Shown piece after piece: positions 11,258 to 26,200 of a DNA stretch of 64,000 bases. The notes beneath the pieces were generated by a model, which worked only from the letters and a program-made list of their open reading frames with translations, was not told the DNA's origin and ran no database searches. A program made the translations under genes and the position numbers. The DNA is from Gordionus sp. m RMFG-2023 (lineage: Eukaryota > Nematomorpha > Gordioida > Chordodea > Parachordodidae), in assembly GCF_954871325.1 (NCBI RefSeq), contig NC_088777.1, positions 34,263,366 to 34,327,365 of the forward strand. Direction: 5' to 3'. Positions within the stretch are counted from its first letter, which is position 1. The number at the start of each line of letters is the position of its first letter.

Positions 11258-14200
11258 GTATACATATTTATTATTTTAATAAAATTCAAAATAAGAAAAA
11301 GAAAATATTAAATATATTTAAAGAACATGAAAATTAAATTGAAAATATTACATTTAGACATTAATATTCTGAATTTGACCAAAAAATTTTATTTGGGAAA
11401 GCCCTGTATTAGGCAAATTTTTAAACCAATTGGCTTGGTCATAACAGGCCTATATATATGTATTATAAGTTTTATAAGTAGAGCTGTGCCAATATTATCA
11501 TAGAATTTAATTGGAGAAAATATTTACTGTTCTTCAAATAATATAATTGGGCATATTGTAATTTATTTTCAAATAGTATTCATCATAGCTTGAAATAAAA
11601 AATATAGCAAAATTTTAATGCCAAGATTGGCCCATTAAAATTTTATGAAAAATCAGAGATTTATAACACCCTGTCTGATTTTTTTTGTATAAATTGTCCA
11701 GTCTGGTCCATAAATTTTTTATATACAAATTTCCTAGCCCAAAATTATTTACAAATTGACTGGCCTGTTATTAAAAATTATTCAATCCACTAGCTGGTAT
11801 GGATGAGCCATACTTTGCATACCTCTGTTATAGAGTAATTCCATGTCAAATACAGGGTTGCCAGGTCAAAATTTTGAAATTGCGGGAGAAATTTGGTATT
11901 ATGTGGGAGAAATATAAAAATTGCAGTAGAAATATAAAAATTGCAGTAGAAATATAAAAATTGCTAAAAAAAAATTTTTGCGGGTTGGAGGCACGCAAAG
12001 TGCCGGCCTTCGGCCGGGATTTTGAATTGACTTAATTATCCGCGTATTATTTTTTATTTAGTTTATATAAATACAAAGTCCGTAACTAATTTTCAAAATA
12101 AAATAGCATCTTGATTTATTAAAATATATTAATTTATAAAAAAAACCAATGATATTTTTTAAATATAAAAGAATGTAAACAAGATAAAATTTTATAAAAA
12201 AAAACGATTTTAATTTTACAATTAAAAATATATTTTATGTGAATGTCCCGCAAAACGACCGCAATTGGAAATCTACCGTGTGTGTGTATAACATTATAGG
12301 GATAGGCGCTTAATTATCATGTATCACTTTAAATACATATTAAGGTACTCCAAAAATAAGAAATAATACAGATGAAACTACAGTTGTGGCAATTGTAATC
12401 ACTTATCTTGTAGTACAACATTCACAGAGATACTTATCATCACAATGTTGTTAGAATCTTTTTCCCATAATATTTAAGGACTCTAATATAAATTAATACT
12501 ATACTTGTAGAACAAAAATGAGCAAGGCTAATGTTTTAGGACCTAAATCTAGGAGGTCAATTCTTGACGTTTTGAAAGATGGGTATACATATGCAATTCT
12601 AACAGATTCATTTAATAAGGGAAATATTAATATTAAAATATTTCCCTTGATCCTCTGCTATTTCATCAAAATTAAGGTCGTTTCAATAAAACTATTAAAT
12701 TTTTTCCCCTCAAATAGTGAAAAATCCAAAGACCTAGCTAACCATATAATGGTAAATATAACAGATTCGAGATTAACAATAAATTGCATGTCAGTTTTCT
12801 GATCTGATAATGCCTCAGTGAATTTGGTAAAAACAGAGTGTATTTACAGAATTGGGTCAGCACAATGTTGGTTGCGATATGTTCCTAATACCTGCCATCG
12901 GAATTTTAGAATTTTATAAACCTTTAAAAAAATATTTCTTAAATAAAGATTATAAAAGCTGTCCTAATATTTTGAAAATTTTTTCCAATAATGAATGGCA
13001 GAGGTATATTTAGGAATGATTTCACATGTAGGAAATCTACTACATGCTGTTAATGTGTAGTTGCAATCAGAAGAATCTTAACAAAGATTCACAAAATTAT
13101 GCTGCAGATGTGTTCATCTTTACAGTTAAAAATTGACAATAAATTTTATGGGGCCATTGCTAAAACTTAATTATATTTTATTTGAGATTTAAATAATAGA
13201 ACTAAATGTTTACTGTCGATATTGAGATAATTCATTATTGTGCTGCCTCAATTCGGTAACTTTGGTTTTTGCCAAAATTTACAGAGGCATTATCAGAGCA
13301 GAAAGCTGACATGCAAATCATTGATAACCCTGAATCAGTTATATTTACCATTATGTGGCTAGCTACATTGTTGGATTTTTCACTATCCGAGGAAAAAATT
13401 TTAACAGTTTTATGGAAATGTTCTTATTCTTGTTGAAATAGCGAAGGATCAAGGGAAATGTTTTAATATTTCCCTTATTAGATGCATCTGTTAGAATTGA
13501 ATATGGATGCCCATATTTCAAATCGTCTAGAATTGACCTCTAGTATTCAGGTACTTAAAACACTTGTGATAGTCTTGCTCATTTTTGTTCTGCCACAAGT
13601 AAGGTTTGCATTTATATTGGAGTCGTTAAATATCATGAAAAAAAATATGACCCACATTGTGATGATATAGCTCTGTGAATGTTGAACTACAGATAGATAT
13701 ATACGATTTCCGCAAATGTAGTTGCATCTGTAATATTTATTATTTGAGAATATTTTTGTATTGCAATCGATGTTGATATACTCCCCTGTAGGGCTGGGAA
13801 CCAATAGTAAAAACCCAATATTAACAAAATATTGTATTGGTATTGGTATTGGGTCTAAAATATTGGTATTGGTTTAAACAATATTTTCTATTTCTTGTAT
13901 TGGTATTGGTTTATATTGGTAACTATTGGTATTGGTTTAAATTCAAATTACTAAAGAATAGAAATAGTGATTATAAAACCCTTAATTTCTAATTTTAAAT
14001 AAACATGGGAAAAAAATCATGATACCATAAAATCAGGGCTAAGAACCAACTCTCAAAATTTTACTGAATTCAAATTCTTTTTTTAAACTAGGAATTTATT
14101 AGGTGATGTGAATATAAAAAATTTTGATTTAATCATGTATTTTTTGTATCAACAATAATAAACGTATTGATTTTGAACCATTTTATTTATCACAAAGAAC

Positions 14201-17200
14201 ATAGCAAAATAAGTAAACTAAAAATGTAACATAACTGTCTATTTATACAAAATATAATGCAAAAGAATGATATAATTTTAATATAAGAAGAGGAAATAAT
14301 TTTATGTATTTAAGAAGAATCTTGCATGTGCATCCAACTTTTTAGGCACAGGCAAGCTTGTATAGTATGCTCATCTAGTGAACAACGTTGGTCTGTTATA
14401 ACATACTATCCTTCTGGAAAAGCCCTTTCAGAACTAGATGAGGTGGCCGGAATTGCTAGATAATCTGACAATTTTTGATAATACTGGATATCTATTTTTA
14501 TTTAATTTCCACCAATCTAATGGATTTGTATCATTAGAAATTGTGGCTTCATCTACGTATTTACTTATTTCTAAGTTGTTATTATTATGAGGTTTCACCT
14601 GATAAATTTTGTCATAAGAGGACAATTTTTTGTTATTTTGTGCTTCATTTGTAAGTTCCGCTGAATTGTTTTTATTTATTTTATAAATATTGTATTCATT
14701 AGTAAGATATCCAATAAGAGTTTCCATATTATTATGTTTTAATAAATGACTTGATAGTTTAAATCTTGGGTCAATCATTGTTGAAATAATAAAAAGGTGT
14801 TTATTATAATTATAGTATTTATTAAGTTTTGTTAAGGCAGCTAAAGAAGCTGTCTTTAAAATAGCATTAGGATTATTATTATAACTCTCTACATGCTCAA
14901 AAATACTGGAATATAAAGGAATAATTGTTGAAATTGTTGGAGTATTAGCACATGAGGTCATCTTTGTAGCAAAATTAAATGGTTCCAGAAATTCTCGGTA
15001 TATTTCTATATTATTCCAGGCTAAGGCACTAATATAATTTTCTTGATTGGTATTTTGTAAATGATTGGTATATGTTGTCAAATAGGGTTTGAGCAATATT
15101 GCTCTTTCAAGCATTTGGTATGTTGAATTCCAACGTGTTGGTATATCCAAAATTGGGTGAGGAAATTTTAAGTGTGGATTTTTTTCAAGATATATTTTTT
15201 CGAGTTTATTAAATTTAGATATAGAAAGTTTAAAAATTTCTTATTTTTTTTAAAGTTGTATTTAAGGGTCCCAATGCAGCCATGACAGCCAAATGTATAA
15301 TATGGCAAAAGCATTTGCACACATTATCAAAATTATCTTTTTGTTTTAAAATTTTTAGAAATGCTAAATTATTACTTGCATTGTCTAATGTAATGCAAAA
15401 AAAAATCAATTTCAAATTTTACTTTTAATACAGAATTAAAAATATTAAAAATATTAATAGAATTATGTGCTGATTTAAAAGGAATAAAATCTAATAAATG
15501 ATTATTTAATTTAAAATCATTATCAATATAATGAATTGTTCTGCCCATAAAGGGTATTTTATTTGGAGAGGACCAAATGTCCATTGTTAAGGAAAATTTA
15601 GATGTAATGTTAGAAAGTACAGATTTTAAATTGATAAAAGAACTATGATAATGTTTCATAATTTCTATTTTTAGTGTTTTTCTAGAAACTAATGTTAGTG
15701 AAGGGTTACAATATGCTATTAAATTTTTAAAAGTGATATCCTCAACTATTGAAAAGGCTAAATTATTTTGAATGAAAAAGTTTATAATTAAATTATTTAA
15801 ATTAGCTTTATTATTTATATTATTAAGTAAAAATGATTTTATTGTCTTAATTTTTTTACTGCCAATATTTATTTGCTCACATTTCTTATATAATATTGGG
15901 TGGATGGATTTAAGATGTGTCCATAATCCTGAGGTTCCAAAATTGGGAAGTGATATTTTTTTTTACATTTATTACAAATTGCCTTTTTTTTATTATCACA
16001 AGTAGTATAAAATTCCCAGATTTTTGCTGACTTTCATTTTTTATTAGATATTGATAATTTTTCTTGTTCCTTATCGCTATTATTATTAGTACCAATATCA
16101 TCTATATTTATTAACTCTATTTGGTCTTCATTTATTATAATATCGTAAATAAATAGATAAAATTGATAGATATCATGTAAAAAATTTACTTCCACAATAA
16201 AAATAAACTATAATTATAAATAACAGAAATATTGATGTCACAGTAGTATTTGGAAGAAATAACAGATGTAATCAGTTTTTGCAATGAAAGTAAAAAAAAT
16301 ACCACGATATAATTATCCACGATAAACCCAAATAATTATGTTATTTTTAATATTGGTATTGGTATTGGTTAAAATTGTATTTAAACAATATATCAAAACC
16401 AATATATTTAGGTAATTGGTATTGGTTGTAAAAGCAATACCAATATTTAAATATATATTGGTTTATATTGGTATTGGTATTGTAAACCAATATTATATTG
16501 GTATTGGTCCCACCCCTACCCCTGTACTGACTTATATGAATGAAATGATGTTAATTTATTATTGGATAAAAATAAAACAGGATAGAAAGAAATTTACAAA
16601 CTAGACATGTTTTTCGAATAAATATTTAAAATTATTTTAAAAATATAAAAATCAACTATTAATGTCTCTCAAAATTATTATTTATATATTAAAAATGTTA
16701 AAATACTTTAAAAAAAATGCGGGAGAAATTAAAAAATTGCAGGAGATTTCCAATTGCGGTAGTTTTGCGGGAGAGAAATGTCTGCGTGTACGGGAGTCTC
16801 CCGCTGATGGGGGAAGGCATGGCAACCTTGGTCAAATAAAAGAGGATTTTTGGCCCATTGATCTCAATGAAAATTTATATGATGGTTACATATGTTCTAA
16901 TTAAATCAAACGAAGTTTCAACTTTTATATTTCTTAAGTAATAGGAGGTTCAAAGTGCAAAAATCGACTATATTTACTTTGCTTATCATATTAATCGTTA
17001 TATATTAGTAAATTAATAAATTAAACTAAATATATTATTTACTAGTAGATAGGCCGTTAAGACTGATGGGAACTGAGAATTTTATCCTTAATTTTTATGA
17101 TGGACGTTAACTTTTATTTGATACCCTTATAAATATTTTGTTATTAAAATATTCCTGACCTCCCAAGACCTATACCAGCTCACTTAGAGTGATAATTATC

Positions 17201-20200
17201 ATTAATTAAAAAATATTTTAATTACCTTTTTTTTATTACCCATATTTATATTTTTTTATTTCCCCACCCACCCTCCCAGACCAATTATAACCCATTAAGA
17301 CCAAGAGTGAATACTTTCAATCAAAAGAATTTAAAAATTTATCGATATTTTGTTTTGATTAAAGACAACTTTAAAAATAAATAAATAACAATAAAATTTG
17401 AGAACCCGTGAAGGCATAACGCTAAGCCTTTACGATGAAAATGTAACGAATGCTAAGCTGCTGCGATAAATGTTCAGTTATAGTATTTTGTCGTGAGTTC
17501 GATTCCAAATCCGGATATTATTGCACTTCGTCACAAAATATGACAAAAAATTGTAATAAAATATGTCAAGCTTTTTATTAAATAAAAGATAATTAAGCAA
17601 GTGATGACTCATTAAGATGAGGGAGAAAGAAATGAAAATGATTTCTTAATGTGTCCTTCAATAATTTGCATGACAAATAAAAAATATACGAATATGTCTA
17701 AAAATATTAAAGATTGCCAAGTAAATTATTAAAGGAAACATTAGGTAATCAGTTAATAAGCACAGAAAAATTTGCCGAACTTGGGAGTCTTAGTCACTAA
17801 AAAAATTATTTTTCAACCTCTTGGGGGTATAAAATGACCATGTTATAACAAACAATATTATTTTCGCTTTTTCACCTTAATTAACAATCTTTTACTTAGT
17901 AATTTTTGTTAAATTTAATATTCATAATTATTGAATATCCTTTAACACTTAATATCTTTTGGTAATATAGAAGCTACCGGATACAAATTTCTTTTCTAAT
18001 CTTACTTTATCATTTAATCTTCATATTAATTTTTATCGAAATATAAAGAGTACTCAAGAATGCCTTTTTTTGTCAATTTGTCATGGAATGACTTATTGTC
18101 CATCTTTGAAAAGATTAATTTTTGTGGAATAAAAAAAATTAACCTAATCATTCACGATAATACCCCAATTTTCAAAGCGATTTCCGATCCTTCTAAACTT
18201 TTTATATTATTTTCAATATTGTTCGAAAGGAAATAGAAGATATCTCATTACATCATTCTACTCTTCACCAAAAAAAATTCCCTGAATTTGTTTCTTCGCA
18301 TCAGGATGGCTCCCTCCTTATTTGGGAATATGATTCCGAATCTGCTAATCAGCTCTTGTCACATGTCAATCAAAAATTATTTCCTGAAAATTTAAATGAA
18401 CGCAACGAGGAGTGTGAAGATTTGATAACATCCTTGCAAATTGACCAATCACCGATCAAAATTTGCTTCAACAAAAATGGCATCTACCCATTTGGTATAA
18501 TTTGTAAAATATAAAAATACTAATATCTTTACAATTTTTGATTTGACTTATCATAATATGAAATGCAAATGATAGACAAGGCAAATTAACTAATATATCC
18601 AATTTTAATTAGGAAGCCGATTTTATTTATAGTCAAATGTTTTAAAACAATTATCCTAAAACGCAAAATATGGACTCGGTCCAAAAGTATTCAAGCCAAT
18701 TAATTTTAATTTTGATATATTTTTAAATAAGGGTGATAGTGATGATTTATTTTAAACATCTTTTTTAGAACAATAGAGGAAAAGGAACGAGGTTACTTAT
18801 AAAACTGTCCTCGCCGTCTCTATTTTTTTAATTAAAGTTTATTCCTCAAATATACATTATTATAAAATTAATTCAATATATTAATTGGAATATATAAATC
18901 ATTTTAATTATCCTTTTGTAAACTATATATTATTAATGTAATTAATTGTTATGGCAATGGTTTTGAAAATGCGAATATATTGTAATTATGAATGAGCCGC
19001 CAGTCAATTGTTATCTTATTTTTAATATTCAATTTAAGATAATAATTGTCCACCCTCCATTTTTCCCTTTTCTTTTTTTTATATAGTTAATAATCATGAT
19101 ATTTTTTTTAAATGAATATAATATGTATAATCATTTATCATAGGGACCAAGAACAACAAACCGATAACTAAAGTATTATGGAAAGATTCAGGATTACTCA
19201 GGTATCGGATAATAGTTTTAAAATATTCATTTAACCAAAAAAGGATAAAGAAAAGGGAAAATATATAAAATAACCAGTAGAATTAAAATAATTTTTCGAT
19301 TTAATTTTGTTTGTTAATCCACAGATTCATTTATAAATTGACGTGAATAAATATTTTTTTCTAATAAAAAAAAAGGGAATATGTTATGTGGAGGATTTAA
19401 TAAGATTTCTTGGCGTCTATGTAAATTAATAGCGTTATAAAAGTAGGATTTTCAACCTCGACAAATTTTAGAAACGGCCGTTATGTAAAGCGTTATATTT
19501 TCCTTACCTTGCAAAAAAGGAACGCGTTGTTACTCCTTATTTTTTAAAAATAAAATAGATATAACGCCGAAAATTGGAGTTTACCCATTCTAATTTTAAA
19601 AATTCAATATGAAAGAATGCATTTTAAAAAAATACAACTTTATCTCCCATTATATGGGGATCAGATCGACATAAAGAGTAGATCCGATGTTAAAAAACAC
19701 TGTATCCTTATTTTTTTTATAAACAAAAATTCTTATTGATTGTGATGTAATTTTTGAATTTAGTTAAGAAATCCATATTGATTGATAACGTTTTTAATAA
19801 TAGGTATTCCTTCATAGGAAAAGAGTAATAAAACATAAAAAATTTATAAATTAAATTAACAAAAAATTTAGAAGTGGTTAGATCTAGTATTCATGTAACT
19901 TAAAGAAAAATTTAAAAATAAAAATGTAAATATGTGAATACAAATTTTAAACTAGGAACTTATAGTTTATAATAGTAATTTCATTTTTATAGCTTAATAA
20001 ATAGTAATTTGAATTTATAATTTTTCTGGTTAAAGAATAATTATTTAATATTCCTATTTTAAATGGATAGCTTAATAGAAAACTATTTAAATTTATTAGT
20101 GTCTTTTAAACTTGATAACTACTAGAGCCCTTAAGATAAAAAAATTTTGATAGATCCGATTATTTTTTCTAAGATGTGTTTTAGTTCCAATCCGAACTCT

Positions 20201-23200
20201 TATTTTAGAAATAGCGAAAAATATTGGATTGAGATTTTAAAGTTCAAGAGAAAAAAATCCAAAATTTTGCTGAGATCAACCCAGCCCTGTCATTAAATTA
20301 AGATCCGGCCCGACCTAGTTCGAGATAATGTTTGACAGGTGTAGGGTTCTAATAATTTAACTTTATAAAACTGATATCAGCAGGCTATAAGTAATAAATA
20401 ATTATTTATTTATTTTTCGATTGAAAAAAAAACGCGCCAAAGACCCAACGAATCGTTTTTAATTTTTTTGGGCGGAATGCCAAAAGATGGTGATCACGTT
20501 GATAAATACACTCTCACCATTTTGAAGGCGGAATCACCTGCTTCTAAAAAAGAGGCCGACGATTATATTAATATTGTTAATAATGATTGTAAGAAAATTA
20601 CCACTTCCCTTCAAAACATTTTCGAAGTCACGAATAAAATAGAGGATTTCTTATTCTTGGATATTAATAACAAAGGTTAAATTAAATTACTTTTAAGATA
20701 GTTATATTTATTTAAGAAAGTAAATAAATATGAATGCTAGAAATTTAGGAAAGAACAATAGGTAGTTCGTTAGGAAAGTAGGAAATATAAGTGAGAGAAA
20801 AAAATATATGTTAACATATAAACGTCGTAGATTATATTGAAGTCTTTAAAAGTGATCATAAAAACTTATTTTATTAAATTGACGTGCGTAATAATACAAT
20901 GGCACTAACCCCTGAGAACATTTAATGGGGTTCGAGTTTTAAATAATGTTATTACTTAAAATCGTAAGTATAAGATCTGGATTTTTCAATGATTTCATAA
21001 TTTTGACTAAACAACTTGCATGCAAAATTTAGTTTATTTTTGACTACTGCTTTCTTTTTGAATTATCAAGGATTTTTAATCAATTTTGATCATCTCATTT
21101 TTTTAAAAAATACTATGATTTCTTTATAATTCTAAATTTTGGTCTCTACATTTTATGCTAAACTAATTTTTTAATATGGAAAATTAATTATTATTTTTTG
21201 ATCTAATAATTAATATCATGACGAAAAATAAATTAATGACAGGGATATCACCCTTTAAAATTTGGGTACTATTCGCTCAACGAATTCTCTTGCATTATTT
21301 TTTATAAAGAATGTTCTCAAGGCTTATTAATGTTAGTCGACGATTCAGAAGTATACATACATTTAAGTCAGTTATTGTCGCTGCCATTAGCTGTATTAGA
21401 TGCCATTGAAAGGCATTTCGTTTAAATGTCTAAATTTTATCTAAATGCCTTTAAATGGCAGACTTCAAAGTATGTTTCCCTTTAAATAAATGCCATTGAT
21501 ATATTTGGAAATTAAAAAATATTTATCTATATTCAAATTTACTCTATTCCATCTATGAAGTACATATCCTTTAATATACCTAGGTGAATATCTCTTTATA
21601 TTGGCAGAAGAGGAGTGGATCGCTCTCGTAAATAAGATCTTGACAAACCCCGATTTACCAGAAAAGAAAAACGAAGAGATAAAATATTCATCCATATCGT
21701 TGAAAAATGAGAGCTCCGAAATCGCTAAGAGCGAAACTCACTTTCGACCTATACAGACTCCTTATATGACTTGTTTGCATCGTTCGGCTATAACTGCTTG
21801 CCATATGGTAGACGATCCACTATTTTGTAATAGGATTGCTAAAGAATTTGCTCATCTAGGCACAGAGCCTTTAAGCGAATGGCCTATATATGGCACCTAT
21901 GATTTTTGTCATTCTATTTCTTTTTATAGCGATAAAGGTGGTAAAGACGGAATTAAAATACTAGATCCTATCAAAGGCCAACACGATTATCAAATTTGCA
22001 TTACTGGGTAAATTATGATAAGATTTTTCTTTTTATGGTAAGTTGTAAGTTTAAGCCCCTTTTATCTGAGTTATTGCCCAAATTGAAACAAAATTTTGCC
22101 TGATTTAAAATGAATTATATCATTTTAAAATTGAAAAAAGTGAACTAAGGAATCGGTTGAAGACAGGGTTGTCAGGTTAACATTTTTTAATTATGATAGA
22201 TATTTTAATTATATATTTTTATATGGGGGCGTCCCATTCTTTTGCGGTTAATTATTATATAAGGCTGTGCCGATATTGAATATCGGATCGGATTGGTACC
22301 GATATTTAGCGTTTTCCAAAAATATCGGAAGGGGCCAATACCTGTAAAAAACCGATCCGATCTTTTTACTTTTCTTTTTTTTTGTTATTTTATGTATATT
22401 TATTTTACATTAATAATTTCTAAATTATTTTTTTTAAACAATGCAAATGCACAACACCCCTTAAATTTATAGTATTTTTAAAGTTTTTTTATAAAAATAG
22501 AAAGGAACACCTTAAGTTTTATTTATTTTAAATCTTTTTAAACAATAACGCCAATTTTATTATTTATACTTTAAATAAAAGAATATTTTTAAGATGCGAA
22601 TTATTGAAATATTTTACAAAAGACTAATAATTTTGCAAAATGCGTTATTTGCGGAATTCTAATTTCACGGGGAGGAATAATGAAAAATTCATTTAATACT
22701 ACCAATATCCGTAAACTTTTTTTAATTATTGTAGAAATAAAAAATAAATTAAATGCATAATTCTATTTTTTGCATAAAAATATTGATTTCTTAATTACAT
22801 TTGGTTCAAGGGGTGGGGGTTGAAAAATCAATAGAAATATCGGAATCGGATCAGTTTTGAACCAATATGGATCGGATCGGTGAAAAATATATGAATCGGC
22901 ACAGCCCTACTATAAAATAACAAATTATAAGAAATAGTACAAAATTTTACATAAAAAAATTATTTTACGACACTTTTAAATCATAAAAAAATTATTTAAT
23001 AAAATCTCTGTTTTGATATTATTCGTTGCAACTCATTTCCATTTATTTTTTAAAACTTTCTTGTGGAAATGCACAGATATTTATGGTGTAGTGACCGATA
23101 ATTTAAATTTTAACCAATAATAGTGGCCAATAATTAAATTTGATAATTAACCTTCATGAAAAAAAATTTGTCAACATAATGCTATGAAATTATAGTAAAT

Positions 23201-26200
23201 TGGAATATTTAGATAGTAAATAAATCTTCTAAAATGAATTACACAAAATTTTGAACAAGATTATATAAATTATTTGCACAATTGTTAGAGCCATTTCCTG
23301 GAAATTTCAAAATAGGTTCTGCTTCCAGTAAATTTTAGGTTACTAGATTTGTGATTCCGACTCCAAACTCTTATTTTAATTTCCTTTTATAATTCAAAAA
23401 AAAGTGAGATGGATAAGTGGCTGTTTATGCCTTAAACGTTTTAGAGAGAGACATTCAAGCAAACGATTTATATCCATTTAAAGATAGATTCATTGTTGGG
23501 ATGAGGGGATAGATTCGAGGGATTATCATCTGGCGTCAAAGATTAAAGGGGTTTCAGGGGGTTTTATACATTTTAATTTCGTCTTTTTAACTCAAATGTT
23601 TTTTTATTACAAATAAAGTCATGAAGATGGAAGTGTGAGATTTTGGCTTCTCTTTACTACTCTTCCGAACGTCTCTCTCCTTATATCGACCCTCTACACT
23701 GCTCATTTCATCCCATCCTTCCCTGGTCCTTCTCACATACCTGAACCCGAAAAGCTATTATTCGAAAAATCGGAATTGAGAATCGATCCTATAGGTTTAT
23801 TCGATCCATTTTCTGACGACCCCAGGTTGGCCATTCACAAGTTTGAGTTGCTGCCTAATAGTGAAAAAACAAAATGGTCCTTCGCTATCGGTGGAGCAGC
23901 TGGCCAATGTTTTGTTATATCCGATCTCTTCAAATTGCTCTCTCTGAACGCTGGAGCTCATTTTGGTATTCATTTATCAATAAAGAAATTAATTATTCAA
24001 ACTACCTAGTTAAAATCAATGGTTCGATTTCAGCCTGCTCCACAAGCTAGAACCCTGCTTCGGACTTATTTTTTCAGGTTTGACCCTATCTTAGTAAAAA
24101 TTTTGTCTTAAAGATCTGAAAATTGTTTTCTAAGATCCGATCCAACTTGAAATTTTATTTTAGAACTATAAGTCCGAGTCGATTTTTTTTTTAACTGTTG
24201 AAAAAAGTACAATATTTTAGCAAAATCAATTTTTTTAAAGGCTAAAGGATAATAGACAATTTTTTGGTTTTTCTTGAAAATAATATTCATAAAAAACATT
24301 AGTAAAACAAAGTAATTTAAAATTTTCTCGAAGTCCTAATGCGGTCCGAAATAAATTATAAAATCAAGGTCAGAATCAGAGAAAATGTTTGTTTATGACC
24401 TGTCCGTGCAGGGCTCCGTTATAAAATTTAGCTGACATTATAGCGAGATTCCAGTTGGTTTCTAAACTTGATCTGTAGTGCAGCCGACTTTTTTTGAAAA
24501 AGAAATTCGGTTTATGGAACGCACTTTTACTAAAACTATTAAATTTATTAATACAATTTGAAATAAATATCTGTTACCTAATGGCTCGTTTTGGAGAAGC
24601 CATCTTTAAAATCATAATTGATTAATGTATAGAATTACCAAATCGTAACCTAGGTAACCTCTTATCAGATGAACATTTAAGAGTTGCCATAGGCCGAAAT
24701 GGTTACAACATAGTTCAACCACATACATGTATAAAATGTAAAATATTAGTTGATTCCAAAGGGAAATATGGTCTTAATTGTATATAGTGTCAAGGCAGAT
24801 ATGCAAGACAAGCAGGGCCCGAATTATAAACATCCTGGAACCTGCTAATTTATTATTAGGTGATGGCCTAAGACCAGATGGTTTAACTTTGCCTTGATCT
24901 TTAGGTAAATCCTTAATTGGGACTTCACATGCGTCTCTTCATTTCCAAAAAAATTTAAATGACCCGGTTGTTATAGCCAAAAATAATTAAATATTACAAA
25001 TTAACAAATTATATTTTTTTACCAATCGTTATCTTTTCCTTGGACATATGTCAAGCGGAACTTTAAAAATTTTAAAAACTATAGGCGGTAAAATAAAAGC
25101 CCTTACATCAGAACCTAAAGAATATTATATTTTAAAACAAAATATACAAATGACAATTTTAAAATACAATTATTCATGTTTTTTGGGAACTTGTAGTCCC
25201 ACATCCGTTTTTATATAATGAGTTTTTTTTTATATTAATATAGTTTTATATATTATGATATTTTTTTAAATATTTTTATTTTTTTAAACTATGTTAAGTA
25301 TTTAATATATTAAAAATCGTTGTAATGATATCAAGATATGAATATATAAACAATATTTTTAATAAAAATAACTATAAATTATTAAATATATAATATTTGT
25401 AAGAAAACACCATAAAATAATAAAATATAATTTTAAACATTAATATGTAATCCAATTTTACACGCTTAAGTATATGAATAAATTTTGGTCTAAAAGAATA
25501 ATAATGATTTATTTTATAAAAGAGTTTTAAAAATTATTATATCAATCGTATCACGTCAGTACCGTGAAACTTTTTGCGCGAAATGCATTACCGCGAATGT
25601 TAATTACCGCAAAAAGATATTATAGCGAATGCATTACCGCGAATGCATCATAGCGAAAACAGTATCGCGAATGCATTATCGTGAATGCATTACAGCGAAT
25701 GTATGACCGCGAAAGCATCATAACGAATGTATTAGAGCGAAGATATTATCGCGAATACATTATAGCGAATGTATTAGCGCGAATGCATAGCGAAAACAGT
25801 ATCGCGAATGCATTACAGCAAATGTATGACCGTGAATGCATTATCGCGAATGTATGACCGCGAATGCATTATCGCGAATGTATTAGAGCGAAGACATTAT
25901 CGCGAATGCATCATAGCGAATGTATTAGAGCGAAGACATTATCGCGAATGCATTATCGCGAATGCATCATAGCGAAAACAGTATCGCGAATGCATTACAG
26001 CAAATGTATGACCGCGGAATGCATTATAGCGAATGTATTAACGCGAATGCAATACCGCGAAATTATTATCGCAAATGCATTACAGCGAATATATTATCGC
26101 GAATGCAATATCGCGAAAGCATTACAGCAAATTTATTATCGCGAATGTAATATCATGAATTAATTATCACGTATGCAATACTGATTTATATTTGACAAAT

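Larger units (their letters stand above)
13791..16518 (-). mobile_element. hAT (Ac-like) transposon nested in hAT copy 2
   Basis: The target-site duplication cccctgta lies at 13783-13790 and 16519-16526. Ends are GGGCTGGGAACCAATA on the left, and TAGGGGTGGGACCAATA as the reverse complement of the right. Copy 1 of the host hAT has the uninterrupted target at about 6295-6312 (reverse strand CTCCCCTGTACTGAC), a natural empty site that proves the insertion. Minus-strand coding remains give an Ac-type transposase with BED finger and C-terminal dimerisation motif. The element is whole in outline, 2728 bp, but the coding frame is broken. Confidence 0.93.
11853..16830 (-). mobile_element. hAT DNA transposon, copy 2 (deleted, inverted), in Lgl intron 5
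   Basis: The same family as 5968-9078 but in the opposite orientation. The left end is CAGGGTTGCCAGGTC and the right end reads TGGCAACCTTG. A perfect 8-bp target-site duplication, gtcaaata, lies at 11845-11852 and 16831-16838. Without the nested element at 13791-16518 it is about 2.2 kb. It lacks most of the transposase part that copy 1 has at about 6850-7860, but keeps both sides of the internal inverted repeat (about 12355-13165 and 13235-13745). It is thus a non-autonomous deletion derivative. Confidence 0.92.

Noticed and set aside
25864-26163. Open frames of about 60-100 codons in the 14-bp array
   Set aside because: They arise because the repeat lacks stops in some frames. The peptide is a repeat of [10 protein letters not shown]-like words, with no start context or similarity.
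25577-26176. CRISPR-like array
   Set aside because: Units are 14 bp without spacers, vary in sequence, and sit in a eukaryotic intron.
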